This document shows, piece after piece, positions 1-11,007 of a DNA stretch of 64,000 bases. The notes beneath the pieces are model-generated. The model had not been told where the DNA came from. It saw only the letters and a program-made list of their open reading frames with translations, and searched no databases. The translations under genes and the position numbers were made by a program. Source of the DNA: Cryptomeria japonica (Eukaryota; Streptophyta; Pinopsida; Cupressales; Cupressaceae); NCBI RefSeq assembly GCF_030272615.1, contig NC_081410.1, forward strand, positions 259,439,533-259,503,532, given 5' to 3'. The number at the start of each line of letters is the position of its first letter. Position 1 is the stretch's first letter.

Positions 1-825
1 CAACGTTCTTCACCATAACAAATCATGTTAGGAATCCAGATCTCTGTTAGGAGATAAGTCCTACTAAAGACTACCCTGTTAGAGGATTCCAGATCCACAA
101 CTGTAAACCACCTTGTTAGAGGATTTACAATAGACTTGGTTGGGCCTACCCAGTTAAGGGTTTCAGACTTGTCGAAGATATTAGTAATCAACAAGTGAAT
201 GATCTAGATAGTAGCATAGAATGCATGATTAGATCCTTGATAGCTCCATGTTAATGCATTCCAAAATTACTTCAGTCTTCTATATTCTCTCAATCTTTGT
301 CGTGAGATACCTTGTCTTGCTCAGACCTAATCTTCTCTCCAATGTTCACACACACCAACTACCTTAAAACCTTAGACATGATGTCCTCATATAGGAACCT
401 GATTTCATTTCGGTCCAATAAGATTAGACTACAATTTCTTAGGTACAGTGCATCTAGACACATTTGGAAACATGGCATAGAAACACTGCCAAAGTGTTGG
501 TGGATGATAACTCATCACACATTACAATTATACTAGTTTACAAATGAACACTGGAAAATTGGAACATAGTGTTCCAATCAAAAGATTAACTACCACTTGG
601 GGTCTTCGTTCCTCTTGAGATCTTCATACCACTTGGGGTCTTCGTTCATGTTGTGACTGGTAAGCATCTTCTGCAAAACACTGATAGTCTTCAACAAACA
701 AAGACTATACATTTAATAACATACAATACTGGTTGGAACAACTATCGGTTGAGAATAACTCATACATCAAATAATTGTGTGTCCATCAATGAAAATCACA
801 ACTAATCATCATCAAAATACCAACA
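1..825 (-). repeat. NA1 3' LTR, truncated by window start
   Basis: This is a direct repeat of 13027-13850, matching almost base for base with scattered substitutions. Read on the minus strand it begins TGTTGGTATTTTGATGATGA at 825. About 266 bases of its far end, present in the other copy, lie before base 1. Confidence 0.9.
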
Positions 826-840
826 ATCTCCCCCTTTGGC
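826..840 (-). other. NA1 polypurine tract (plus-strand primer site)
   Basis: On the minus strand this reads GCCAAAGGGGGAGAT directly before the LTR start TGTTGG. It is the expected RNase H-resistant primer for plus-strand synthesis. The same block occurs at the equivalent site of NA2, NA3 and COP1. The 245 bases from 841 to 1085 are non-coding, with more C-rich (G-rich on the element strand) runs. Confidence 0.85.
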
Positions 841-1085
841 ATTGATGGCAACACTTAGGAAAATTTTGACATCTAAGTGCTTATAAGACAAAAAAAGAGG
901 ATGCCATAATCACAATTACTCCCCCTAATCATATATACTACTCCCCTTGCAAAAATTACAAGTATGTGCATGAAATTTTAATACTCACCAAAATTTTAAT
1001 ATACACTACTCCCCCTTTTCCAACAATGACAAAGTAATGCAAAATATTCCTTTTTTTTTGCATAATATGAAAACAGAGTATATTT

Positions 1086-2330
1086 TCATGACAATAAGGA
1101 GTAAAACTTCTCAAAAAGAAATTTAAAGTTTTGCATAAAATTCTTCATGTCTGAAGACCATGACTCAAGAAGTGAGGCAACAATTTCACTCTCAGTCTTC
1201 ATTTGGAAGGCTAATTCTTCCATGGCATCGATGGTTCTCATCTTCTGTGCCATAGTAATAGCCTCCAAATTCAAGAAACACTTCTAAAGAACTTGCAATT
1301 TTGGCAATAGGAGCAACTTGAGCTCCTCCAGATCTCGAGTTTGATTGCAGATATCTAAGTCAAGCTTTGCAATCTGATGCTGGTGAGTATGAACAGTTTG
1401 TCCATATATTATGAACATATCATAGGGTAGTTTGAAGTTGCCGATATATTTATGTAACTCCAATTGGAGTTGAGTCTTCCATTTCAGAGAATCTTCACAA
1501 AATAGGTGAGGTTGGTAGATTTTACTCAAGAGTAGGTTACCTTCACCCATAGTTGAACTTATATCATCTTTTTGCTTAAGCAGTTGTGTCCTGTCTTCAT
1601 CCATTTTCTTTACTAAGGCAAATTTGAGAGCCTTTTCATGGTTTTTCTTTGCAGTGGCCTGGGCAACATCTTCCAAACATTGTACCTGATCATCCACTAC
1701 TGTGCAAAGAAGTTTGAGCTTGGCCAGTGAGGAATCGGTACTAGGGTAGTTAGTACCAAGGATTAGATTAGAAAGGGTGTCAACAACAAACTAAATGACA
1801 TCCTATTCTTTCTTTTTCCTTAGTTCTTCCAATCTCTCCTGTGCTAGTTCAATACTCCATAGTAGCTCAATCTCATCAACCGATTGAGTTAGTCAGGAAA
1901 GAGTCAGATCAGTGGGACTGGTGGGATCAACCTGCTTGGCTTGATCTTTGGTTTCCTTAGGAGTCTGTCCTCCTTCCTTTGCCTTGATCTTCGCATGTCT
2001 TTTCTTCTCCTCTTCTTCTTTTTCTTGGGCTACCTTGGCGGCCTTCACTTTCTCCTCTTCTTTCTTCCACTCTTCTTCCCTCCTTTTTTCCTCTTCCCTT
2101 TTCTTCTCTTCTTCCTCCTTCTTCTTCTTCTCTTCTTCCTTCTTCTTCTATTCTTCCTTCTTCTTCTCTTCATCCTTCCTCTTTTCTTCTTCCTTCCTCT
2201 TCTCTTCTTCCTTCCTCTTTTCTTCTTCCTTCTTCTTCTCTTCTTCCTTCCTCTTCTCTTCTTCCTTCACCTTCTCCACTTTCTCTTTCTCTTTCTTTTC
2301 TTTCTCTGCTCTCTCTTTTTCCTATGTCTT
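1086..2330 (-). pseudogene. NA1 ORF2, C-terminal coiled-coil part
   Basis: This is the continuation of NA1 ORF2 beyond the NA2 insertion at 2331. The frame starts with a long Lys/Glu-rich stretch (2330 to about 1960) made of short repeats such as EEEKRKEEEKKK. It passes into a helical, heptad-like tail with two open pieces, 1697-1284 (137 residues, with ATAKKNHEKALKFALVKKM) and 1274-1086 (62 residues). Several stops and at least one frame change break it. The heptad pattern suggests oligomerisation (inference). The same charged tail closes ORF2 of NA2, NA3 and NA4. Function unknown. Confidence 0.7.
2050..2330. repeat. CTT/AAG-rich low-complexity tract
   Basis: The plus strand is almost pure pyrimidine, with runs such as ttcttcttcc and ttcctcttttcttc at an irregular 12-15 base period. 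On the minus strand it encodes the Lys/Glu-rich segment of NA1 ORF2. The Phe/Ser/Leu-rich open frames on the plus strand are artefacts of this composition. NA2 inserted at its right edge. Confidence 0.85.
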
Positions 2331-3132
2331 TGTTGGCATATGCACACTCCAATGAGACATTGTAGGTGATTGAAGGTTTTTTCATTGATGGCAACCTTAC
2401 AGTCCTATGGCACCGGCAAGGCATTACAAAGGCAAGGCATTACACCGGTAAGGCATTACACCGGCACTAGCAAGATCAGAATCTACACCGGCACTCAGAC
2501 CACTGGCACAGAGGCCAAGAAGATTTTTGTTATATTGTATTTTGTTTATTATTGTAAAATCTTTGTAAGCTGACTTGGCATCATTGTAAAATGACTCTTA
2601 CATGAGAGAGATCATTATAGAACATTTGTAAGTAAGTAAGAAGATCATATTTAGGTGAAATAAGGCAGACCTATTATGTGAATTATAGGTTAAGGGTTTA
2701 TGTAAGAAGCAGAGCAGAAACTGGTACTGGATCTGGCATTATAGATGCTATTTTGAAGCAGTACAAGATACTGGATTTATATAATCCATCATTGTAAGTC
2801 AATGAGACTTCCCATTGAGCAGTGAGCTCCATACAGTTGGCCTTCCAGCATGTGCAGGCACCTCTTGTAGTAGTAATATTCTCTTATTGGCCAGTAAGTG
2901 AATATTGTGGGTCACAAATCCCACTGAGGTTTTTCCCACATTAGGTTTCCTCATTAAATCATTTTGTTATGGTGTGTTTTTCATGTGGTTGCTTTTAATT
3001 CTGTTTATTGCATTATTTCTTGCATACTAGTACACTGTTATAATATGTTCTACATGTTTTAAGTTAAGAAATTCAATTCACTGGTTAGATACTGATTCAC
3101 CCCCCTTCTCAATATCTGTGGGAATCCTAACA
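2331..3132 (+). repeat. NA2 5' LTR
   Basis: This 802-bp LTR starts TGTTGGCATATG and ends GGAATCCTAACA. The first 170 bases contain a short imperfect tandem repeat built on aaggcattacaccgg (about 2415-2490). Near its end it has the C-run motif ttcacccccc followed by tctcaatatct, a motif also near the end of the other retroelement LTRs here. Confidence 0.92.
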
Positions 3133-3134
3133 AT

Positions 3135-3146
3135 TAGTATCAGAGC
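3135..3146 (+). other. NA2 primer binding site (initiator tRNA-Met type)
   Basis: The sequence tagtatcagagc differs by one base from TGGTATCAGAGC, the usual plant copia site complementary to the 3' end of initiator tRNA-Met. It starts two bases after the LTR. Confidence 0.85.
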
Positions 3147-3203
3147 TTGGTCCTCTATTTACAAAAGCCTAACAGCTTGAGGAAGATCTTGACATTGGTA
3201 GAT

Positions 3204-4365
3204 ATGGAAAATCTAATGAAGCAACTAGAAGCAGCTCTTTCAGACTATGATGCAGAGAAATTGAAAAATATCAAACTAGAAGATGATCTAAAGGTAGCCC
3301 AGGATATCATTTAGGCACTTCAAGAAAATCTTACCATTTCAAGAAACAAGAGAAGAGAACTTTGTGAAAAGATGCAAAATGAGAATGAAGAAAAAAAAAA
3401 CTGTTAATGATATGATAAACAAGCTGAAACAAGAGAACATGACAACAAAGAATGAGATGGAGGATATGACTATGAGATTTTGTAAAGAAATTGAAGATAG
3501 AAAGAAGAATGAAGAAGATTTGACTAGAAGACTAAGTGATGCTGCAAATGAAAACACAAGACTTAGCTATGAAAATGATTTATTGAAGACAGATCTGATG
3601 CACACTCAGAATGACTCCAATGAACTGATGAGGCAGAAAGAAGTCTTAGAAAGAGAACTAGATACTACAAATCAACATAAAGAAAAATTCAAGAAAAGCT
3701 CAAAAGAACTTGGTAACTTCCTGAAGAATCAAAAACCTAAAGGTGACACTTCTAGAATTGGCTTTGAAGTTGGTGAAAGCTCCGGTACTACAAATACACA
3801 GGATCATAGCAAACCGGTAAGGCAACCTAATGCTTATAAATTCAATGGAAAATTCTTTAACTGTAATAAGTATGGTCATAGAGCAAATGAGTGTAGATCT
3901 AGAAATTATCAGAATATCAACACACCTACCGGTCAATGTTCAAAATGCAACAAAGTTGGTCACAACTCTAAAAATTGTAGAATTAATGTGAGATGTTATG
4001 TTTGTGGAAGATTTGGACACCTATCTAATCAATGCAGAACACAAACCAGCATAGGTTATGGGAAAGCTATTCAGAAGAATAATGTGACTTGTTATGCATG
4101 TAACAAGATTGGGAATATTGCAAAATTTTGTAGAAGTAAAGGATCACCAGTAGACAACAAAAGTTCTAGCCTAAAAGGTAAAGAAAAGGTTGAAGAGGTT
4201 AAGCAAGAATTCTCAAAACAATGGATTAGAAAGTCCGATCTAAATATTGTTGGGAATTATCCTCCATCGGTAGAACCAATCAATGCTTCACCGGAAGGAC
4301 AGAGTGATGCTTCATCGGCAGGACAGAGTAATACTCCACTGGTAGGAAGCTCTTCATCAAATTGA
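3204..4365 (+). pseudogene. NA2 ORF1: gag-like coiled coil with four zinc knuckles
   Basis: The frame opens at an ATG 57 bases after the primer site (MENLMKQLEAAL) and runs through about 170 residues of charged heptad-rich coiled coil. Four retroviral-type zinc knuckles follow at about 3850-4135. Knuckle 1 has lost its first Cys (FFNCNKYGHRANEC). Knuckles 2 and 3 are intact (CSKCNKVGHNSKNC, CYVCGRFGHLSNQC). Knuckle 4 has Asn for His (CYACNKIGNIAKFC). A Ser/Pro-rich tail ends at TGA 4363-4365. An in-frame TAG lies at 3312, and a one-base shift lies in the A-run at 3388-3397. The usual N-terminal copia gag domain is absent. Probable role is RNA binding and particle assembly (inference from the knuckles). 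Confidence 0.82.
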
Positions 4366-4668
4366 AGAAAATTTTCTTGAGGGTTTGGCAATCAATGAGA
4401 AATATGCTATAATTCCCTCGGTTAATGGTGAGAAGTTGGAAATTACTTCTATACCGGCAAACAATGTTAAGTGACTACTTAACTAGCATACATTAAATGT
4501 GGTAGATGGCAAAATAAACATTATAAATTTGTGGTTTTGGCTCCATTTCACTTCACTGAGATTTCAAACATTCGAAGAGCATGAAATTTGTAGAGCTAAG
4601 GGATTTCGAGCAAAGAGGCAAAGCACTTTAGAAATCAATCCATCCAAAGGCAGAAAAAGGTATTTATC
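4366..4668 (+). other. NA2 ORF1-ORF2 spacer
   Basis: No credible coding sequence. It separates the two ORFs, and a similarly placed spacer exists in NA1, NA3 and NA4. It could carry signals for ORF2 expression, but I recognise none. Confidence 0.6.
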
Positions 4669-7600
4669 ATGGCATCTTCCTCTGCACCTGAATTCATAGC
4701 AAACCCTATAGTAGTCAAGGTTATAAAACACCCTAGACCCATATTTCAACTAGTTCCCAAGGTAGCTAAGAAAGATGACAATGTGGGTGCTTTTTTCCAA
4801 ATTCCAAAGGGAGTTGTTTTCGCAGAAGATCCCCAAATATATATTCATTGCAACATAGAGGAATTAGGAGATGAAGAAATTGAAAGCATGTATAAGACTG
4901 TTATATGTGACAATTCTGGTAATGCAAAACCTGAACATAAAATTGTTGAAACCCTAGGATTCATTGAAATCCTCTGCATTCCTGAATTTCCCAAGGAGGT
5001 GATTAGGATAGTTTTAAGCAGGGTACATGGTTCATTCTTTTGGCTTGATTCAGTACACAAAATTACAAAGGAAGTTGTGAAAGTAGTAACAGGGTTACCT
5101 TCCACCGGTAATAGACCAGACAAAACCAATAAGGTCTCCAATGACCTAGTAATGAACTTAACTGGTGCAACATCAGACAAAAGGTCTCTGAGAGTTAATG
5201 ATGTGACTGATATAAATGGTAGATTTGTTAGCATGATTTTAGGGTACAAAGTAACTCATGCAAACAGACTTAACTCAGTTTCCAGTTTATGCATTAAAAG
5301 TGCTTATGACATGGTTAAAGACAATGTGAAAATTGATGTATGTGAATGGTTAAAAGATGAGTTGATTGATAGCTTAGGCAAAATCAAGAAGGATAAGAAA
5401 GGAACATTTAGATTTGTAAATCTACTTATATGCTTGATGCTACACATAATTAAATAGGTTCCTAGTATTGGCCATAAGAACCTTGGATTTGATATACCGG
5501 TAGGAAAATAGTTGATAGACTTATTTAACAACATGGGTGAAAACAAAGAAAAGAACATTCATGACTATTTTCAAGCACTAAAGGTTAGGATGAACAAAAG
5601 AATCAGACTATCACATAAAATTGTCAACAAATACAAGGATGATATATGTTTTGTAATAAAAAAGGATGAGATCTGGATGGAAGCAGTCATCCCAAGAACA
5701 ATCTAGGTAATAGAGATGGGTTATGAGACTAATGATCATATAATTGAAACTTATGCTAAAGCACTTCTGGAAGCACCAAATGAACCAAAGGAAGAAGTAT
5801 TTGGTAGTGCTAAGACCATAGAAAAAAAAATTCAATCTAAGAAGAGAGTGAAAAAGGTTGAAGCAGTTGTGAGAAGAGGTTCTAGATAGGCTAAGGCTAT
5901 TAAAGAAGATGTATTGAAACAAACCGGTATCACTAAGGATGAGTTAGGAACTCTACAGCCTGAGACTCACCTATCACCGGTAGCTACTTCTTTAGAGAGT
6001 GACATGCCTACAGCTTTCAAAGAGTTGTAAGGAAAAGGGATCCTTCACTGGCATCCACACCTTTGCCTAGATGGACTAGACAAAAACAATAGGCAGTGAG
6101 GTCTCTGGTTAGAAAGACAACACCAAAGAAAAAGTTGACACCAAAGAAGAAGAAGACTAAACAAAACATGGCCCCTCTTGACAAATTGCTATATGAAATA
6201 ACATAGGAAGGGAAACTCAAAAATATAGGAAAAGTCTATGATACACTATCAACAGATGACAAAGAACAAGTTGAAAACAATGTTATCTTACACATGGACA
6301 TCTATAAGAAGTTCTTAATGGAAGTAACAGATGATCTACCAGATGAATTGTTCAAAAGACTAGAAGCAAGAAGACAAGTTGTTGTAGAGCTTGATAAGAA
6401 AATCAAAATTGAAAGTTACTTGTTGTTTATCCAGTAAACTCACCTAAGGAGATAGATGACTTAATTGCAGAAGCCAACCGGTCAGTATTCTCTATTGCAC
6501 ACCGACATATTGCATTAATGGTTGGAAGAGTGAATGAAGTAACAGAGGAAACAAAAAATGCATGGGACATATTTCTTGTTGAGAAAGAAAAATAGGAAGA
6601 GTACAGGAACCCCAAACCAATAAAGGTATACCAGAAGGAGAGAGACAAAGGAAAAGGAAAGGTTGGTGGACCTCTGAGTATCAAAGTAAAAGATAACTTA
6701 TCCCCACCGCCTCAAATTGCATCACCGGTAAAAACTACTGAAGATCAACTGACAAATGAGAGTATGGACATAGAGGATACAAATCCTTATCCTGAGGTAC
6801 TATACATAGTTGATGTTGATACACAAAAGGTCAACATTGTGATAGACAAAGAAACAATCGGCAAGACAGATATGGCTAGTGAGCCACCAACAACTGACAG
6901 CATTGACAATACTGAAAGGAAAGCTGAAGTTGATAACAGAGAGCAATAGGTAGAGACTCAGATTGAGACTAAAACATAGCAACAAACAGAGAGACAAGCA
7001 GAGCAACAGGCTCCGAAACAGGAACAGGTTCACATGGAAACAGTGCCACCGGCAACAGGAGAAGAACAAAAATCATTTCTTAAAGAAATGGAAACACAGA
7101 CTGACCTACCAGAGGTCATTGCAAGCTTGGTTACTTCCTCCACCAGCAGAATTCAGAATGTTGGTTCCTCCTCAACAAGTTACAAATCAAAAAAGGTAAC
7201 TGAAGTACTTTTGGACTCCATCAAAAGGATAACAGATTGTAGTTCACAGGCTTATAAAGCTATAGATGACACAATCCCAATTTTGAAGGTAATAGCTCCT
7301 AACTATAACATAGAGAATAAGGATTATTTAAAACAACTTGATACTTTGTGTAAATACATCACTGAGAATATAGTGACTATTGAGAAAATAAAGGAAGAGA
7401 CATTGAAGAATAAGGTAGAAATTGAAAAGCAAAAATTCTTTGAAGATCGGATAAAGAAGTGTACTAGGGAATTTGACACACTTCTACCAGAACTATGTAA
7501 CTTATTAAAGGAATTTAAAACTATGTACAAAGATACTTGCAAGACAAACTTTTTGACAGTAGACATAGATAAGAAAATGAGCAAGGTATAGGATGAAATT

Positions 7601-7960
7601 AATAAACTTGCAGACAATTTTGTTAACTCACCTGATACATTATCAATTTTTGAGCAAAGGATAACAAGTTTTGAGGAAGAATTACTCAAGTTAGAAAGAG
7701 AAAAGGAGGGAATAGTAAATAAGGCAAAGCATTTGAGACTAAGACTGAGTCCAAGATTGGACTATCTAGCATCTATACGGAAGGAAATATCTAAGGCACT
7801 AGTATAGGGACAGAGAACACTGGCAGAGCATATGCAATACCTCACCGGTATAGTTAAAAGAACAGAGATAGCAATAAAGGATAGCAAGAAGTTTATGGAA
7901 AGTATAAACTTGATTTTGGCAGATCTTTTTCAAATTGTAACCACCTAGTTACAAGGTTGA
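4669..7960 (+). pseudogene. NA2 ORF2: conserved unknown domain, basic linker, coiled-coil tail
   Basis: Starts MASSSAPEFIANP, in the same context as the NA1 and NA3 ORF2 starts. Residues 1 to about 260 form a domain shared with NA1, NA3 and NA4. Landmarks are GAFFQIPKGVVF, SRVHGSFFWLD, VVTGLPSTG, NLTGATSD, ILGYKVTHAN and NSVSSLCIKSAYDMV. A second block follows at about 5570-5780 (MNKRIRLS, KYKDDICFVIKKDE, EAVIPRTI, EMGYE). Then comes a Lys-rich linker (about 5810-6170), a Glu/Thr/Gln-rich segment and a helical C-terminus (about 7034-7960). It is interrupted by 12 in-frame TAG codons (5455, 5509, 5704, 5887, 6090, 6204, 6593, 6947, 6977, 7589, 7805, 7946) and two frame changes near 6028 and 6420. 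No enzyme motif recognised; function unknown. Confidence 0.8.
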
Positions 7961-8150
7961 GTGAGACTACAACTCTACTAACATCTTGGCAACCTTTGTC
8001 ATTGATACCAAAGGGGGAGTAGTAGTATGAGAAAATAACCGGCAGAAGACTTATCTGCTCAGGGGGAGCTCTTATATTTTTGGTAACACATTTTTGGATT
8101 ACAAGTTTTGGATACACTTTTGAATTTTCTCATGAGTGTTGCCATCAATG

Positions 8151-8164
8151 CCAAAGGGGGAGAT
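8151..8164 (+). other. NA2 polypurine tract
   Basis: The sequence ccaaagggggagat abuts the 3' LTR. It lies in a 35-base block (8142-8176) that is identical to the COP1 junction at 52687-52721. Upstream, between ORF2 and this tract, are two further G-rich copies at 8007-8019 (accaaagggggag) and about 8059-8068 (cagggggagc). Confidence 0.88.
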
Positions 8165-8986
8165 TGTTGGCATATGCACACTCCAATGAGACATTGTAGG
8201 TGATTGAAGGTTTTGTCATTGATGGAAACCTTACAATCCTATGGCACCGGAAAGGGATTACAACGGCAAGGCATTACACTGACAAGGTATTACACCAGCA
8301 CTAGCAAGATCAGACTCTACACCGGCACTCAAACCACCGGCACCGACAGAGAAAGGAAGCATACCGACACAGAGGCCGACAGGATTTTTGTTATATTGTA
8401 TTTTGTTTATTATTGTAAAATATTTATAAGCCGACTTGGCATCACTGTAAAATGACTCTTATATAAGAGACATCATTATAGAACATTTGTAAGTAAGTAA
8501 GAAGATCATATTTAGGCAAAATAAGGCAAATCTATTATGCGAATTATAGGTTAAGGGTTTATGTGAGAAGCAGAGTAGAAACCGGTACTAGATCTGGCAT
8601 TATAGATGCTATTTTGAAGTAGTACAAGATACTGGATTTATATAATCCATCATTGTAAGTTAGTGAGACTTCCCATTGAGCAGTGAGCTCTAGGCAGTTG
8701 GCCTTCCTGCATGTGCAGGCCAGTACTATTCTCTTATTGGCCAGTAAGTGAATATTGTGGGTCACAAATCCCACCGAGGTTTTTCCCAAACTGGGTTTCC
8801 TCGTTAAATCATTGTGTTATGGTGTTTTTTTCATGTGGTTGCTTTTAATTCTGTTTATTGCATTATTTCTTGCATACTAGTACACTGTTATAATATGTTC
8901 TACATGTTTTAAGTTAAGAAATGCAATTCATCGGTTAGATACTAATTCACCCCCCCCCCCTCTTAGTATCTGTGGGAATCCTAACA
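8165..8986 (+). repeat. NA2 3' LTR
   Basis: This 822-bp copy of 2331-3132 starts TGTTGGCATATG and ends CCTAACA. It differs from the 5' copy by scattered substitutions, an extra segment around the tandem ccggcac/ccgac repeats, and a longer C-run at about 8950-8960. Confidence 0.92.
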
Positions 8987-8991
8987 GTCTC

Positions 8992-11007
8992 TTTTTCTGC
9001 TTTCTCTTTTTCCTGTGTTTCTTTGTCTGGAGTGGTATCCTCAATATCCAATGCATCAACATCAATGGAGTCATTTTGTTCTGCTATTCTTTCACCTAGA
9101 CTGTCAAAGACTTCATTCGGTTTGGTTGTGGATGGGTCGGACTCTTGCTCAGCCTGTCGATTAGCTTTGGATACTTGTTGCATTTTGACAGCAGCTTTAA
9201 CCTGCAACTGGGTGTCTTTTTCCACTTCAGAAGTTTTGCCTCTAAGTAGCTAAAGTCTTCTTCTTTGCCTGAAGAAAATGCCTTTGTACTTATCAATAAT
9301 TTCAAACAATTCTGAATTAGAGGCATCTGGAAAATATTGAGAAAAAATTTTATCCTTGATGTCTTTCTCCTTTTCAATGGAAATGTGCCATTTGTTGTCC
9401 AAATAACCATACAAAGATTTAGAAGTAACTGATTTAATTTTGGAAGGTGACCGATCATTAATATATAAATATTTAATAAGTTCTTGTTCAACATCCTTTT
9501 CACTATCATTGAAATCATCAAAATATTTTTTAAAATCATCAAGAACTTTTCTTGTAATATTCTTTATGGTCCTTTGACAATATGTCATAGGTTTGTAAGA
9601 GGAAATATCTAAAGTTACCGGTGCAGAGGTTGCTGGTACATTACCAGTTGACTTTGTCTTCTTGCTTGATTGCCTTGTCTTTTTCATTTCTACCTCTGGT
9701 TCAGTGCCTTTTGAATCTAGTGAGTTATTCCCGGTTTTCCTCTTCCTTTCAAATACCTTAGGCAGAATAGCCTCTGGTTTCTTTTTAGCTGGTGACCTCT
9801 TGGTCACTTTAGGATTGGCAGTTGATGTATCCGGTGTCGCTGCCGATGGTACTGCTTTATTCTTTTTCTACTTCGGTAGCTCAGTAGATTTGATCCTCTC
9901 TAAGTAAGTACCAGTCCTCTTCTTCTTGGGATCTAGTGGTGAAGTAAGTAGGGTAGAGGCATACCCTGTCAATATATCATTTACCACTTCATACCCCATA
10001 GGCTCAACTACATCTTCTCAGGGTTCGACCACTTCCATTATGCAGTGATTTGTTTTGATTGTAAAATAGATGTCATCTTCATATTTCTTAACTAAATCAC
10101 CAGATATTCTCATTCTTTGGTTCATCTTTAGTCTGAACTCATCAAAATATTTGTTCAGAGTCTCCAGATATGTAGTTCCCACTACTTGCAGACTCTCCTT
10201 TATTTGTCTAGAAACCAGTAGGTCACTTGACCATTGAACATCACCGACTCCAAGAAAATATCCTTGAAAGTAGAAAAATAAACCGACAACTAGTTGACCA
10301 AACTTAAACCTCAGGGTTTTGTCCAATTTGATCTACTTCAAGGTATCAATGAGTTGTTTCTGCATGCAGGTACATAAGTCACATTCTTCATTCTCCTTGA
10401 TCATCCTATAAGCAACATGCACCATAGCTGTAGGAACATAATTCATTCTGCTAGCATAGAATATTCTACACCCGATTACCATGCATGCATATTTCACCAA
10501 GTCATCTTTAATGGTGTTAACAGTCATTGCCTGTTGGTCACTCACATAACCGGTGAGCTCTATCACTTTGGTTTTGGTGATCTTTCAAAGAATGAGGACT
10601 TCCCCAACATTATAAAAACTGGTCACGGCATGAATTACCTCTAGTGTAATATCATGGGTTCGCTCAAGGTACATCTTATCACCATGAACCCTACTAAGGA
10701 TAATCCTAGTGTGTTATTCTGTAAATTCCTTGAGAAAGTATACTGCATTATGTAATTTCTTCTTCTCTATTATGTTGTATTCAGGTTTAATCTTCTTATC
10801 GTCTCCACAAAACAGACTCAACTGGGAGTGAATCACTAGAGACCCTAGGTCTTCTAGTTTGAAATCAATATATCCTGAAACATCGCCTTTGACAATGACT
10901 CCGATGAGAATTTAAGATAGGGCATAATATTTCATCTTCTTTTTAAGAAACTCAGGTGCATTCTCAGGTTCAGTAGAACTAGAAGTTATTTTCGATGTAG
11001 AAGCCAT
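8992..11007 (-). pseudogene. NA1 ORF2, N-terminal and middle parts
   Basis: Opens at an ATG complementary to 11005-11007 (MASTSKITSSST), matching the ORF2 start of NA2 and NA3. The conserved domain follows, with SRVHGDKMYLERTHDIT, then IELTGYVSDQQAMTV (10566 leftward), MVIGCRIFYASRMNYVP and ENEECDLCTCMQKQLIDTL. The second block is MNQRMRIS, KKYEDDIYFTIKT and MEVVEP (10326-10018). Next comes a Lys-rich linker (KRSPAKKKPEAI, 9807-9250), then an acidic Gln/Glu segment that runs into NA2 at 8986. The TGLP motif is degraded. Several stops and shifts are present. Its C-terminus continues at 2330-1086. Confidence 0.75.

Larger units (their letters stand above)
2331..8986 (+). mobile_element. NA2: complete pol-less LTR retrotransposon, 6,656 bp
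   Basis: It carries two LTRs (2331-3132 and 8165-8986), a primer site, ORF1 (3204-4365), ORF2 (4669-7960) and a polypurine tract. The flanks gtctt (2326-2330) and gtctc (8987-8991) form a 5-bp TSD with one difference. It interrupts ORF2 of NA1, whose reading resumes on the far side. No pol domain is present anywhere between the LTRs, so it needs enzymes from elsewhere. Of the four related pol-less elements it is the only one not itself interrupted, so it is the best reference copy. Confidence 0.92.

Noticed and set aside
1941-2369. Long Phe/Leu/Ser-rich open frames on the plus strand
   Set aside because: Produced by the CTT-rich strand complementary to the Lys/Glu-rich segment of NA1 ORF2. 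No independent coding signal.
4669-5457. NA2 ORF2 as a host gene
   Set aside because: It lies between two LTRs with primer site and polypurine tract, and three other elements in the window carry the same domain.
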